From Stutzerimonas stutzeri (lineage in GTDB: Bacteria; Pseudomonadota; Gammaproteobacteria; Pseudomonadales; Pseudomonadaceae): DNA of 64,000 nucleotides. The stretch covers positions 372,001-436,000 of the forward strand of contig NZ_POUL01000004.1 in the NCBI RefSeq assembly GCF_002890895.1. The letters run 5' to 3'. Positions 8,281 through 17,618 of this stretch are shown here, piece after piece; within the stretch, counting starts at the first letter, position 1; the number at the start of each line of letters is the position of its first letter. The notes under the pieces were generated by a model. The model made no database searches. It was not told the origin of the DNA and saw only the letters and a program-made list of their open reading frames with translations. Both the position numbers and the translations under genes were made by a program.

Positions 8281-10653
8281 TTGGTAGAGTACGTAGTTTC
8301 CCTCGATAAGCTCGGCAATCATGATGTTGAGCGTGTAGGGGGCAAGAACGCCTCCCTCGGCGAGATGATCAGCAACCTGGCAGGTGCAGGTGTTTCGGTA
8401 CCTGGTGGTTTCGCCACTACCGCCGAGGCCTATCGTGATTTCATGGAGCTTAGCGGTCTTAACGAGCAAATCCATGAGCTTCTCGATGCGCTGGACGTGG
8501 ACGACGTCAACGCGCTTGCCAAAGCCGGCGCGCAGATCCGCGGCTGGGTCATGGAGGCGCAATTTCCTCCCAAGCTAGATGCCGACATCCGAACCGCATT
8601 TGCTGAAATGGCCGGTGGCAATGAGCAAATGGCGGTTGCAGTTCGCTCTTCGGCGACTGCGGAGGACCTGCCGGACGCTTCGTTCGCCGGACAGCAGGAA
8701 ACCTTCCTTAACATCCGTGGCGTCGACAACGTTATTCGTGCTGCCAAGGAGGTCTTCGCCTCCCTCTTCAACGACCGTGCAATCGCATACCGTGTCCATC
8801 AGGGCTTCGACCACAAGTTGGTCGCGCTGTCAGCGGGTGTTCAGCGCATGGTTCGCTCCGAGACCGGCACCGCAGGCGTGATGTTTACGCTGGACACTGA
8901 GTCAGGATTTCGCGACGTCGTGTTCATCACTGGTGCTTATGGCCTCGGCGAGACTGTTGTCCAGGGTGCGGTCAACCCAGATGAGTTCTACGTACACAAG
9001 CACACCCTCGAAGCCGGCCGCCCAGCCATCCTGCGCCGCAATCTCGGCAGCAAGGCTATCAAGATGGTCTACGGGGAAGAGGCGAGTGCCGGCAAGTCGG
9101 TCAAGACCGTCGAGGTTGACCAGGCTGACCGCATGCGCTTCTGCCTGACCGATGAGGAAGTGGCTAATCTCGCCCATCAGGCGATGACCATCGAGAAGCA
9201 TTATGGCCGCCCGATGGACATCGAGTGGGCAAAAGATGGTGATGACAATCAGCTGTACATCGTTCAGGCGCGCCCTGAAACAGTCAAGAGCCGCAGCAGC
9301 GGGAACGTCATGGAACGTTACCTGCTGAAAGAGAAAGGCAAGGTACTGGTCGAAGGCCGTGCCATCGGTCAGCGTATCGGTGCCGGTCCGGTAAAGATCA
9401 TTCACAACGTTTCCGAGATGGACAAGGTTCAGCCGGGCGATGTGCTTGTTTCCGACATGACCGACCCTGACTGGGAGCCGGTGATGAAGCGCGCCAGCGC
9501 CATTGTCACTAACCGCGGTGGTCGCACCTGTCACGCGGCCATTATCGCTCGCGAATTGGGTATCCCTGCAGTGGTCGGTTGCGGTAACGCCACCGAGTTG
9601 CTGCAGGACGGCCAACGGGTCACCGTCACCTGTGCTGAGGGCGACACGGGCCTGATTTTTGAGGGCGAGCTGGGCTTTGACATCCGTCAGAACTCTATCG
9701 ACGCCATGCCGGAACTGCCGTTCAAGATCATGATGAACGTCGGTAACCCGGACCGTGCGTTTGATTTCGCCCAGCTGCCCAATGAAGGCGTCGGTCTGGC
9801 GCGTCTCGAATTCATTATCAACCGAATGATCGGTGTCCACCCCAAGGCGCTGCTCAACTTCGATGGCTTGCCGGCTGATGTGAAGAGCAGTGTCGAGAAG
9901 CGCATTGCCGGCTACGGCGACCCGGTCGATTTCTACGTCGAGAAGTTGGTCGAGGGCGTCAGCACCCTGGCGGCTGCGTTCTGGCCGAAAAAAGTCATCG
10001 TGCGGCTGTCTGACTTCAAGTCGAACGAATACGCCAATCTGATCGGTGGCAAGCTCTACGAGCCGGAAGAAGAAAATCCGATGCTCGGCTTCCGCGGCGC
10101 ATCGCGTTACATCAGCGAATCCTTCCGCGACTGCTTCGAGCTCGAATGCCGTGCGATGCGCAAGGTTCGTGACGTGATGGGACTGACCAATGTCGAACTG
10201 ATGGTGCCTTTCGTGCGCACCTTGGGCGAAGCGTCCCAGGTTATCGACATCCTGGGACAGTTCGGTCTCAAGCGTGGCGAGAACGGGCTGCGCATCATCA
10301 TGATGTGCGAGCTGCCGTCCAACGCGTTGTTGGCCGATGAGTTCCTCGAGTTCTTTGACGGCTTCTCCATTGGCTCAAACGACATGACCCAGCTTACGCT
10401 TGGTCTGGACCGTGACTCCGGAATCATTGCTCATCTGTTCGATGAGCGTAACCCGGCCGTCAAGAAGCTGCTGGCGAACGCGATCGAAGCTTGTAATAAA
10501 GCGGGCAAGTACATCGGCATCTGTGGTCAGGGTCCTTCCGATCACCCTGATCTGGCCAAATGGCTGATGGAGCAGGGCATTGAAAGCGTATCGCTGAACC
10601 CGGATTCCGTACTCGATACCTGGTTCTTCCTGGCGGACGCCGAAATCAAATAA
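8281..10653 (+). CDS. ppsA: Phosphoenolpyruvate synthase
   Basis: Makes PEP from pyruvate using ATP (products AMP and phosphate), needed for gluconeogenesis from pyruvate, lactate or propionate. The 790-residue protein has the N-terminal ATP-grasp domain ([29 protein letters not shown]), the swivelling phosphohistidine domain with catalytic His418 in GGRTCHAA, and the C-terminal TIM barrel with the ICGQGPSD loop. The TTG start at 8281 ([12 protein letters not shown]) was chosen because the family begins exactly so and GGAGAG lies just upstream; no ATG is available nearby. The Thr of TCHAA is the expected PpsR target. Confidence 0.95.
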   Translation: MVEYVVSLDKLGNHDVERVGGKNASLGEMISNLAGAGVSVPGGFATTAEAYRDFMELSGLNEQIHELLDALDVDDVNALAKAGAQIRGWVMEAQFPPKLDADIRTAFAEMAGGNEQMAVAVRSSATAEDLPDASFAGQQETFLNIRGVDNVIRAAKEVFASLFNDRAIAYRVHQGFDHKLVALSAGVQRMVRSETGTAGVMFTLDTESGFRDVVFITGAYGLGETVVQGAVNPDEFYVHKHTLEAGRPAILRRNLGSKAIKMVYGEEASAGKSVKTVEVDQADRMRFCLTDEEVANLAHQAMTIEKHYGRPMDIEWAKDGDDNQLYIVQARPETVKSRSSGNVMERYLLKEKGKVLVEGRAIGQRIGAGPVKIIHNVSEMDKVQPGDVLVSDMTDPDWEPVMKRASAIVTNRGGRTCHAAIIARELGIPAVVGCGNATELLQDGQRVTVTCAEGDTGLIFEGELGFDIRQNSIDAMPELPFKIMMNVGNPDRAFDFAQLPNEGVGLARLEFIINRMIGVHPKALLNFDGLPADVKSSVEKRIAGYGDPVDFYVEKLVEGVSTLAAAFWPKKVIVRLSDFKSNEYANLIGGKLYEPEEENPMLGFRGASRYISESFRDCFELECRAMRKVRDVMGLTNVELMVPFVRTLGEASQVIDILGQFGLKRGENGLRIIMMCELPSNALLADEFLEFFDGFSIGSNDMTQLTLGLDRDSGIIAHLFDERNPAVKKLLANAIEACNKAGKYIGICGQGPSDHPDLAKWLMEQGIESVSLNPDSVLDTWFFLADAEIK

Positions 10654-10666
10654 ACGCAGCAGAACG

Positions 10667-10693
10667 GCAGAAGGGCGATTGTCGCCCTTCTGC
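10667..10693 (+). terminator. Hairpin terminator after ppsA
   Basis: GCAGAAGGGCGA and TCGCCCTTCTGC form a perfect 12-bp stem with a 3-base loop, 14 bases after the ppsA stop. Only a short TTGAT follows. Confidence 0.7.
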
Positions 10694-10873
10694 TTGATCT
10701 CCATCGCGTCATAATCTCAGCCGTCTACCGCTGTCGCGTTAGGCGCGGCTTTGCCAGCACTGTTGTAGCGATTGCTGCGGGACTCGGTGATAGAGATTGG
10801 TGAGCGAACTGCTTGTCCATGGTGGATGTTTACGTCCAACGCCGGACGCGTTTCAAGAATGAGGAAACTTACC

Positions 10874-11362
10874 ATGCAATACATCACCCCTGATCTCTGC
10901 GATGCCTACCCCGAGTTGGTGCAGGTGGTTGAGCCGATGTTCAGTAATTTCGGTGGCCGCGACTCCTTCGGCGGTCAAATCGTCACCATCAAATGCTTCG
11001 AAGACAATTCGTTGGTCAAGGAGCAGGTGGATCTCGACGGTACTGGCAAGGTGCTGGTAGTTGATGGTGGCGGCTCGCTGCGCCGCGCATTGCTTGGTGA
11101 CATGCTTGCCGAAAAGGCGGCGCGCAATGGCTGGGAAGGTCTGGTCATCTATGGTTGCATACGTGATGTCGACGTGATCGCGCAGACGGAACTGGGCGTT
11201 CAGGCCTTGGCTACCCATCCGATGAAAACCGACAAGCGCGGCATCGGCGACCTCAATGTTCCGGTGACGTTTTGCGGGGTTACTTTCCGCCCTGGTGAAT
11301 ACGTGTATGCGGACAACAACGGTATTATCGTTTCGCCCGAAGAGCTCAAGATGCCTGATTGA
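10874..11362 (+). CDS. rraA: RraA-like protein (regulator of RNase E activity / HMG-CHA aldolase family)
   Basis: A 162-residue RraA-fold protein. In E. coli RraA binds RNase E and dampens mRNA decay; related proteins are class II aldolases for 4-hydroxy-4-methyl-2-oxoglutarate. Visible are [15 protein letters not shown] and YGCIRDVD, which carry the Asp/Arg residues of the aldolase active site, so either activity is possible. The ATG at 10874 follows GAGGAA and gives the normal family start [13 protein letters not shown]. It lies between ppsA and the cmaX-sigX-oprF cluster, as in P. aeruginosa. The 180 bases upstream show no clear promoter. Confidence 0.85.
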   Translation: MQYITPDLCDAYPELVQVVEPMFSNFGGRDSFGGQIVTIKCFEDNSLVKEQVDLDGTGKVLVVDGGGSLRRALLGDMLAEKAARNGWEGLVIYGCIRDVDVIAQTELGVQALATHPMKTDKRGIGDLNVPVTFCGVTFRPGEYVYADNNGIIVSPEELKMPD

Positions 11363-11383
11363 GCAGCGGCCGTCGGTTGATCA

Positions 11384-11407
11384 AGCCCGGCAATGCCGGG
11401 CTTTTTT
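11384..11407 (+). terminator. Intrinsic terminator after rraA
   Basis: AGCCCGGC and GCCGGGCT pair around AAT and are followed by a T6 run. Confidence 0.9.
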
Positions 11408-11430
11408 GCGATTTGTAGGAGGCGGGACCG

Positions 11431-12423
11431 TTGCATGATGAACTAGGGCGTACAGGGCTTCTGCATGCCCTTGTGTTGAACGGGCAAGGCGGTGCACGCA
11501 GGATTGGCTATACGGACATCTCCAGTCTGGAATTGGCCGAGCATGAAAGCTTGTGGCTCCATTGGGATCGAAGTCAGGCACAAGCACAGGCTTGGCTGCG
11601 CAACCACAGCGGTTTGAGTGCGTTCGCCTGCGACGTATTGTTGGAAGAGAATACTCGTCCGCGTTTGCTTTCGCTGCCCGACGACGAGTTGCTTCTGTTT
11701 CTGCGAGGCGTGAACCTGAACCCCGACGCCGAGCCTGAGGACATGGTTTCACTACGTGTTTTTGCCGATGCGCGCAGAGTGATTTCGCTGCGCCTGCGAC
11801 CGCTGCGCTCGACCGAGGTGGTGCTTCATCAACTGGAAACTGGAGTTGGTCCGAAAACAGCGTCCGAAGTATTGCTGAGCCTGGCCGACGCACTCACCGA
11901 TCGGGTTGACCAACTCGTCGCCGTCCTGACCGAAAAACTGGATGCAGAAGAGGACAGAGTCGAGACGGATGAACGGTACACGCCGCCACAAGACAAGATG
12001 TTGTCATTGCGGCGCCAGGCGGCTGGTCTGCGCCGTTTCCTGCTACCGCAGCGCGAAATCTATGCGCAGCTGACACGCAATCGACTGCCGTGGTTTGTCG
12101 ACGACGATACGGACTACTGGAATGAGCTTAGTAACCGGTTGATTCGTTATCTGGAAGAGCTGGAGCTGGTTCGTGAGCGCGTCAATCTAGTGCTTGAAGC
12201 CGAAGAAAGGCGAATGCGCGAGCGAATGAACAGAACCATGTACCTGCTCGGCATCATTACCGGCTTTTTCCTGCCGATGAGTTTTCTTACGGGATTGCTC
12301 GGGATCAATGTCGGCGGCATCCCTGGCTCCGAAAACCCTTACGGGTTCGCAATAGCCTGTGTGCTCATTGGTGCGGTTGCGTTTTTTCAGTGGTGGATCT
12401 TTCGCCGGCTGAAATGGGTGTGA
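11431..12423 (+). CDS. cmaX: CorA/ZntB-type divalent metal transporter (CmaX)
   Basis: A 330-residue CorA-superfamily inner membrane protein. A long soluble N-terminal domain with helical stretches rich in charged residues (about 150-265) leads to two C-terminal membrane helices (about 270-290 and 302-322). The signature loop reads GIN rather than the GMN of Mg2+-specific CorA, as in ZntB-like members, so the transported metal is uncertain. The TTG start at 11431 lies eight bases after AGGAGG. It heads the cmaX-crfX-cmpX-sigX-oprF order known from P. aeruginosa, a cell-envelope stress region. Confidence 0.88.
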   Translation: MHDELGRTGLLHALVLNGQGGARRIGYTDISSLELAEHESLWLHWDRSQAQAQAWLRNHSGLSAFACDVLLEENTRPRLLSLPDDELLLFLRGVNLNPDAEPEDMVSLRVFADARRVISLRLRPLRSTEVVLHQLETGVGPKTASEVLLSLADALTDRVDQLVAVLTEKLDAEEDRVETDERYTPPQDKMLSLRRQAAGLRRFLLPQREIYAQLTRNRLPWFVDDDTDYWNELSNRLIRYLEELELVRERVNLVLEAEERRMRERMNRTMYLLGIITGFFLPMSFLTGLLGINVGGIPGSENPYGFAIACVLIGAVAFFQWWIFRRLKWV

Positions 12424-12477
12424 TGTGACTACTCATAGGGCTGTGCCGTCAGAGTCACACTGTTGTCGAGGTATACC

Positions 12478-12723
12478 ATGCACGACCCCTTTGAAGAATC
12501 CCTGCGGGACATGCTCAATACGCAGCCAGAGCGTCACGATGACGCCCGTCTGGATCGTGTTCTGAAAACAGCTAATCGACAGGTGGGTGCTGGCGACCTG
12601 TTTGGCCTGATTGGCCACTGGCTGCAGGGCGTTATGATCGCATTCAATAGCGGCGCTCCGCACACCTCGGCTGTTACCCGTCGTCATTCCGATTCCCGTA
12701 CCTCTTTCAATAAGGCCGATTGA
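12478..12723 (+). CDS. crfX: Small conserved protein CrfX
   Basis: An 81-residue soluble, charged protein of unknown function, named from its place between cmaX and cmpX in pseudomonads. It has no signal peptide; residues about 40-55 (GDLFGLIGHWLQGVMIAF) are hydrophobic enough for one amphipathic or membrane-associated helix. The ATG at 12478 (MHDPFEESLRDML) was chosen over a TTG 15 bases upstream. Its stop overlaps the region just before cmpX, so the genes are probably co-translated. In P. aeruginosa crfX and cmpX sit upstream of sigX and are reported to influence it. Confidence 0.8.
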   Translation: MHDPFEESLRDMLNTQPERHDDARLDRVLKTANRQVGAGDLFGLIGHWLQGVMIAFNSGAPHTSAVTRRHSDSRTSFNKAD

Positions 12724-12725
12724 TC

Positions 12726-13550
12726 ATGGAACTTGATCCCTGGAGCCAGAGCTTTCTGGGTGCTATGAGCGCTCTTTGGCAACCCGTCGCTGCATTCATC
12801 CCGCGCTTGTTCGGGGCGCTGTTGCTCGTGGCTATCGGTTTTGTGGTTGCCAAACTTTTGGACACGCTGCTGTCGAAGGTCCTAGCCAAAATAGGACTGG
12901 ACCGGTTGGTTGCCGGTACCGGGGCGACAAAGCTGCTTGGGCGTGCAGGTATTCGCATGCCGATCTCGGTGTTGCTCGGCAAGATTGTCTATTGGTTTGT
13001 GTTGCTGATCTTCTTGGTGTCGGCTGCAGAATCCCTGGGCCTCGCCCGCGTTTCGGCAACACTCGATATGCTCGCGCTTTATGTGCCTAAGGTTTTTGGC
13101 GCGGGGCTGATTCTGTTGGTTGGCATACTGCTGGCTCAGCTGGTCAATGGGCTGGTGAGAGGAGCTGCGGAGAGCGTCGGCCTTGAATACTCCGCTGGGC
13201 TCGGGCGGATTGCGCAAGGCTTGGTGATCATCATCATCATCTCGGTGGCAATCGGTCAGCTCGAGGTAAAGACCGAGCTGCTCAACTACGTTATTGCCAT
13301 TGCGCTGATATCCATTGGGTTGGCTGTTGCGCTGGCTTTCGGCCTTGGCAGCCGAGAGCTGGTGAGTCAGATTCTCGCTGGCATCTACGTGCGTGAACTC
13401 TATGAGGTTGGCCAAAGGGTGCGCATCGAAGAGCTGGAGGGTTCGATTGAAGAGATCGGGACAGCGAAAACCTTGCTGCTCACTGATGAGGGCGAGCTGA
13501 TCTCGGTTGCAAATAGAGTGCTGCTTGAGCAGCGCGTAGGCAGCCGTTAG
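12726..13550 (+). CDS. cmpX: MscS-like membrane protein CmpX
   Basis: A 274-residue inner membrane protein with about five hydrophobic segments (roughly residues 20-40, 80-105, 115-145, 165-185, 190-215) and a short C-terminal soluble part (VGQRVRIEELEGSIEEIGTAK) resembling the beta domain of small-conductance mechanosensitive channels. CmpX of P. aeruginosa is linked to membrane stress and SigX activity. The ATG at 12726 begins two bases after the crfX stop. Channel function is inferred from family; the link to sigX is supported by position. Confidence 0.85.
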   Translation: MELDPWSQSFLGAMSALWQPVAAFIPRLFGALLLVAIGFVVAKLLDTLLSKVLAKIGLDRLVAGTGATKLLGRAGIRMPISVLLGKIVYWFVLLIFLVSAAESLGLARVSATLDMLALYVPKVFGAGLILLVGILLAQLVNGLVRGAAESVGLEYSAGLGRIAQGLVIIIIISVAIGQLEVKTELLNYVIAIALISIGLAVALAFGLGSRELVSQILAGIYVRELYEVGQRVRIEELEGSIEEIGTAKTLLLTDEGELISVANRVLLEQRVGSR

Positions 13551-13632
13551 GCCCGGTATTCTGTTAAAGTGCGCCGCCTCTTTTGCGGGTTACCGCAAAC
13601 GGCCGCCACGATTATTGCCGGTTCGAAGCGTC

Positions 13633-14223
13633 TTGACTAAAGCCCAACAGCCGACCATGAGCTACGACCCCCGCCAGCTCTCCGATGAGGAGCTGGTGCA
13701 GCGTGCCCATGCCGAGCTGTTTCATATAACACGCGCCTATGAAGAGTTAATGCGCCGTTATCAACGCACGCTCTTCAATGTATGTGCGCGGTATTTGGGA
13801 AACGACCGAGACGCAGATGACGTCTGTCAGGAAGTGATGCTTAAGGTTTTATATGGCTTGAAGAACTTCGAAGGTAAATCGAAATTTAAAACATGGCTAT
13901 ATAGCATCACTTATAACGAGTGCATTACCCAATACCGAAAGGAGCGTCGTAAGCGGCGCTTACTTGATGCATTGAGCCTTGATCCTGTCGAGGAAGCATC
14001 CGACGAAAAGGCTCCCAGCGTTGAACAAAGGCCCGAGCTAGACAAGTGGCTCGTTCATGTGAATCAGATTGATCGGGAGATCCTTGTTTTGCGTTTTGTC
14101 GCGGAACTGGAGTTTCAGGAAATTGCCGACATCATGCACATGGGACTAAGCGCAACGAAGATGCGTTACAAACGAGCGCTTGATAAATTGCGCGAAAAAT
14201 TCTCGGGAGTCGCTGAAACTTAA
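13633..14223 (+). CDS. sigX: ECF sigma factor SigX
   Basis: Extracytoplasmic-function sigma factor of 196 residues controlling envelope stress, fatty-acid metabolism and oprF in pseudomonads. Sigma region 2 (RRYQRTLFNVCARYLG; DADDVCQEVMLKV; FKTWLYSITYNECI) and region 4 (REILVLRFVAELEFQEIADIM; SATKMRYKRALDKLRE) are clear. The TTG at 13633 reproduces the usual 196-residue length; an ATG at 13657 is an alternative. No anti-sigma gene lies beside it, as usual for SigX. Base composition is noticeably more AT-rich than the neighbours, as in oprF. Confidence 0.92.
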   Translation: MTKAQQPTMSYDPRQLSDEELVQRAHAELFHITRAYEELMRRYQRTLFNVCARYLGNDRDADDVCQEVMLKVLYGLKNFEGKSKFKTWLYSITYNECITQYRKERRKRRLLDALSLDPVEEASDEKAPSVEQRPELDKWLVHVNQIDREILVLRFVAELEFQEIADIMHMGLSATKMRYKRALDKLREKFSGVAET

Positions 14224-14322
14224 TGGCATTAAGCTGTCCTATTGTTAGCGAACAGCTTGGGCTTGCAGTTAGCCGGTTTCCTTAGATTGTTCTGATACTC
14301 ACCACCAGATGGGGATTTACGG

Positions 14323-15315
14323 ATGAAGCTTAAAAACACCTTAGGCGTTGTAATTGGCTCTTTGGTTGCCGCCACTTCTATTAGCGCGCTGGCCCAAGGC
14401 CAAGGTGCCGTAGAGGTGGAGGCATTCGGTAAGCATTATTTCACCGATAGCTCGCGCGATGTGCAGCGTGACGGCGAACTGTACGGGGCTGGCGCTAGCT
14501 ATTTCCTGACTGATGACGTTTCGCTTGGTTTGTCATATGGCGAATACCATGACTTGACGTCCCAAGACCCTGTTGGCGCGGGCGGTCATAAGGACATCAA
14601 AGGCAGCCTGACTTCCCTTGATGCTACCTATCATTTCGGTCAGCCAGGTGTCGGTCTGCGTCCCTATGTTTCTGCCGGGGCAGCTCACCAGAGCATCGGT
14701 CAAGCCGCGCGTGGCGGTCGTGATCACAGCACCTTTGCCAATGTCGGTACTGGCGTGAAGTACTACTTCACCGAAAACTTCTTTGCCAAGGCAAGTGTTG
14801 ACGGCATGTACAACATCGACGCGGACGAAGCCGAGTGGATGGCTGGCGTAGGCGTCGGCCTGAACTTCGGTGGTGGTGCTCAGCAGCAGGTTGCACAGGT
14901 CGAACCGACCCCAGCTCCAGCGCCAGCACCTATGGTCGACAACGAGCCAGAGCCAGAGCCGGAACTGGTCCGCGTCGAGCTGGACGTCAAATTCGATTTT
15001 GACAAGGCACGTGTTCGCGAAGAAAGCTATAACGACATCAAGAACCTGGCTGATTTCATGCAGCAGTATCCTCAGACCAACACTACCGTTGAGGGTCACA
15101 CTGACTCGGTGGGTACCGATCAGTACAACCAGCGGTTGTCCGAGCGTCGTGCCCAGGCCGTTCGCGAAGTACTGGTTAACCAGTACGGCGTTGAGAGCCA
15201 GCGTGTCGATTCCGTCGGTTACGGTGAAACCCGCCCGGTTGCTGACAACAGCACTGAAGAAGGGCGTCAGATTAACCGTCGCGTGGAAGCAGAAGTCGAA
15301 GCACAGGTTCGTTAA
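14323..15315 (+). CDS. oprF: Major outer membrane porin OprF
   Basis: OmpA-family porin and structural protein joining outer membrane and peptidoglycan. The 330-residue precursor has a signal peptide ending ALA at about residue 24, an eight-strand beta-barrel domain (about 25-185), a Pro/Ala/Glu-rich linker (PAPAPAP and EPEPEPE, about 195-215) and a C-terminal OmpA peptidoglycan-binding domain (VEGHTDSVGTDQYNQ; LSERRAQAV). There is no cysteine, unlike P. aeruginosa OprF, which carries a disulfide-forming region. It follows sigX directly, which is known to contribute to its transcription. The 99-base gap carries a 7-bp inverted repeat (14231-14258) but no true terminator. Confidence 0.96.
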   Translation: MKLKNTLGVVIGSLVAATSISALAQGQGAVEVEAFGKHYFTDSSRDVQRDGELYGAGASYFLTDDVSLGLSYGEYHDLTSQDPVGAGGHKDIKGSLTSLDATYHFGQPGVGLRPYVSAGAAHQSIGQAARGGRDHSTFANVGTGVKYYFTENFFAKASVDGMYNIDADEAEWMAGVGVGLNFGGGAQQQVAQVEPTPAPAPAPMVDNEPEPEPELVRVELDVKFDFDKARVREESYNDIKNLADFMQQYPQTNTTVEGHTDSVGTDQYNQRLSERRAQAVREVLVNQYGVESQRVDSVGYGETRPVADNSTEEGRQINRRVEAEVEAQVR

Positions 15316-15373
15316 TGATCTTGTTTCGCTAGCTCAGCCGGCGCCTGGCAAGTCTTAGGTGCTTTCTAGCTAT

Positions 15374-15410
15374 AAAAAACCCGATGCCAGATTCTGGCAT
15401 CGGGTTTTTT
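15374..15410 (+). terminator. Strong intrinsic terminator after oprF
   Basis: AAAAAACCCGATGCCAG and CTGGCATCGGGTTTTTT form a perfect 17-bp stem around ATT. Confidence 0.95.
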
Positions 15411-15930
15411 GCTTTTGTCGCCACGCGGTTATGTCAATCGTGAGCGCCTTTTCATTTGGGAGTGCTACGTGAGTAGCGTCAGCCCATCGCCCCTAGGCGC
15501 TATCTGAAAGGCGCACATCTCGATAACCCTGAGGGCTGCCGCCCGCGTCACGGGCGTTCGACGTGTATCTGTTCCTCACAGTTCCTTCTCCCAGCCGCCA
15601 CAATCATTGCTCCGATGTATGGAAGTCCGCCTCTTTGCTTGCCAGTGGCCTGATGCTCTGAGGTAGATGCCAGGTGCGTCACTCTGCTGCCTCAGGGGAG
15701 TTTGCTAGCGCCATACCGCTATGAACCAAGCGTTCGGCAGGTTGGGAGTATGCCTGCACAGTATTCCTTATCGGGCGGCCGCAGCCCGCTCACAAGTTTC
15801 GATCCAGAGCGGATATTCCCGAGCATCTGCAGCTGCTCTGCAGCGTAATGCTAGGGGATGTCAAAGTAGAGGAGCTCGCGTGGCGACTGAGGTGATGCCC
15901 ATGCCTAGATTGCAGCGCTTGCACAAACAA
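15411..15930. other. Long intergenic region between oprF and aceA terminators, no gene recognised
   Basis: About 520 bases between two terminators of convergent genes. Short open frames exist (for example 15721-15948 plus) but lack a ribosome site and family resemblance. No tRNA, repeat or clear promoter was seen. It could hide a small RNA, but nothing in the sequence shows one. Confidence 0.4.
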
Positions 15931-15960
15931 AAAGGCTGCCCCTTTTAAGGGGCAGCCTTT
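15931..15960 (-). terminator. Intrinsic terminator of aceA
   Basis: AAAGGCTGCCCC and GGGGCAGCCTTT form a 12-bp stem with a 6-base loop; read leftward it is followed by TTTTTGTTTG. It is the last of three hairpins downstream of aceA. Confidence 0.9.
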
Positions 15961-15962
15961 AG

Positions 15963-16011
15963 GCAGATGCCAAGGCATCTGCAGACCATTGACCCAGACG
16001 GTGTCTGGGTC
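15963..16011 (-). other. Two additional hairpins between aceA stop and its terminator
   Basis: GCAGATGCC/GGCATCTGC (15963-15982, AA loop) and GACCCAGAC/GTCTGGGTC (15991-16011, GGT loop) are perfect 9-bp inverted repeats placed in series with the terminator hairpin. They lack T-runs and may protect the aceA mRNA 3' end. Confidence 0.6.
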
Positions 16012-16022
16012 GGATCCAGCTT

Positions 16023-17618
16023 TTAGTGGAACTGGTTCATGGTGTTGTCTTTACCGCTCGCTTTCAGAGCCGCTTCGCCAGCGAAGTACTCCTTGTGGTT
16101 GTCGCCGATGTCGGAGCCAGCCATGTTCTGGTGCTTGACGCAGGCGATACCCTGACGCAGCTCTTGACGCTGTACACCTTTGACGTAGGCCAGCATGCCC
16201 TGATCTGCGAAGTACCCTTTTGCCAGATTGTCGGTCGACAGTGCGGCGGTGTGGTAAGTCGGCAGGGTGATCAGGTGGTGGAAGATACCGGCGTGAGCGG
16301 AGCCATCCTTCTGGAAGGTACGGATCTTCTCGTCGGCAACTTGAGCCAGTTCGGTTTCGTCGTACTCGACGCTCATCAGTTTGGCGCGGTCGTAGGCTGA
16401 AACATCTTTGCCTTCAGCAACGAATGCATCGAACACCTGCTGGCGGAAGTTGAGGGTCCAGTTGAACGACGGGCTATTGTTGTAGACCAGCTTGGCGTTC
16501 GGGATCTCTTTACGGATCTCGTCAACCATGGCTGCAATCTGGCCAACATGAGGCTTCTCGGTTTCGATCCACAGCAGGTCGGCGCCGTTTTGCAGCGAAG
16601 TGATGCAGTCGAGGACGCAGCGGGCTTCGCCGGTGCCTTTGCGGAACTGGAACAGGTTGCTCGGCAGGCGCTTAGGACGCAGCAGCTTGCCTTCGCGGTT
16701 CAGAACCACGTCACCGTTGTTCAGATCGGCAGCGGAGACTTCTTCACAATCCAGGAAGGAGTTGTACAGGTCGCCCAGGTCACCAGGCTCTTTGGTCACG
16801 GCGATCTGCTTGGTCAGGCCGGCACCCAGGGAGTCGGTACGCGCAACGATAACGCCGTTGTCGATGCCCAGCTCAAGGAATGCATAGCGGACGGCGGCGA
16901 TCTTGGCCAGGAAGTCGGCGTGAGGAACGGTTACCTTGCCGTCCTGGTGGCCGCACTGCTTCTCGTCGGAAACCTGGTTTTCGATCTGGATGCAGCAAGC
17001 GCCTGCTTCGATCATGCGCTTGGCTAGCAGGTAAGTGGCTTCCGGGTTACCGAAGCCAGCGTCGATGTCGGCGATGATCGGTACGATATGGGTTTCGTAG
17101 TTATCGATCTGATTCTGAATTTCGGCAGCCTTGGCGTTGTCGCCAGCTTCACGGGCAGCGTCCAGCGCGGTGAACAGCAGGTCCAGCTCACGGCTGTCAG
17201 CCTGACGCAGGAAGGTGTACAGCTCTTCGATCAGGTCGGATACGGCAGTCTTCTCATGCATGGACTGGTCCGGCAGCGGGCCGAACTCGGAGCGCAGAGC
17301 AGCAACCATCCAGCCGGACAGGTAGAGGTAACGCTTGTTGGTAGTCTTCAGGTGCTTCTTGATGGAGATCAGCTTCTGCTGACCGATGAAGCCGTGCCAG
17401 CAGCCGAGGGACTGCGTGTAGGCGGACGTGTCGGCGTCGTACTCGGCCATGTCCTTGCGCATGATGTCGGCAGTGTACTGCGCAATTTCCAGACCGGTCT
17501 TGAATCGGTTCTGAGCGCGCATGCGAGCTACGGATTCAGGGTTAATCGCGCTCCAGCTGCTTCCAGCTGCTTCTTTCAGAGCGGCAACGGCTTTGATGTC
17601 GTTTTGATAAGCGGACAT
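16023..17618 (-). CDS. aceA: Isocitrate lyase
   Basis: First enzyme of the glyoxylate shunt, splitting isocitrate to succinate and glyoxylate for growth on acetate, fatty acids or alkanes. The 531-residue protein belongs to the longer subfamily of Pseudomonas. The catalytic loop reads KQCGH with Cys222; other signatures are DIDAGFGNPEATY and ARTDSLGA. The ATG at 17616-17618 follows GAAGGA and gives MSAYQNDIKAVAALKEAAG, the known family start; an open frame continues upstream without support. It competes with the two isocitrate dehydrogenases further right in the window for isocitrate. Confidence 0.97.
   Translation of the reverse strand: MSAYQNDIKAVAALKEAAGSSWSAINPESVARMRAQNRFKTGLEIAQYTADIMRKDMAEYDADTSAYTQSLGCWHGFIGQQKLISIKKHLKTTNKRYLYLSGWMVAALRSEFGPLPDQSMHEKTAVSDLIEELYTFLRQADSRELDLLFTALDAAREAGDNAKAAEIQNQIDNYETHIVPIIADIDAGFGNPEATYLLAKRMIEAGACCIQIENQVSDEKQCGHQDGKVTVPHADFLAKIAAVRYAFLELGIDNGVIVARTDSLGAGLTKQIAVTKEPGDLGDLYNSFLDCEEVSAADLNNGDVVLNREGKLLRPKRLPSNLFQFRKGTGEARCVLDCITSLQNGADLLWIETEKPHVGQIAAMVDEIRKEIPNAKLVYNNSPSFNWTLNFRQQVFDAFVAEGKDVSAYDRAKLMSVEYDETELAQVADEKIRTFQKDGSAHAGIFHHLITLPTYHTAALSTDNLAKGYFADQGMLAYVKGVQRQELRQGIACVKHQNMAGSDIGDNHKEYFAGEAALKASGKDNTMNQFH

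Noticed and set aside
15721..15948. 75-codon frame between oprF and aceA
   Set aside because: No ribosome site, runs into the aceA terminator, and the composition is unlike a protein.
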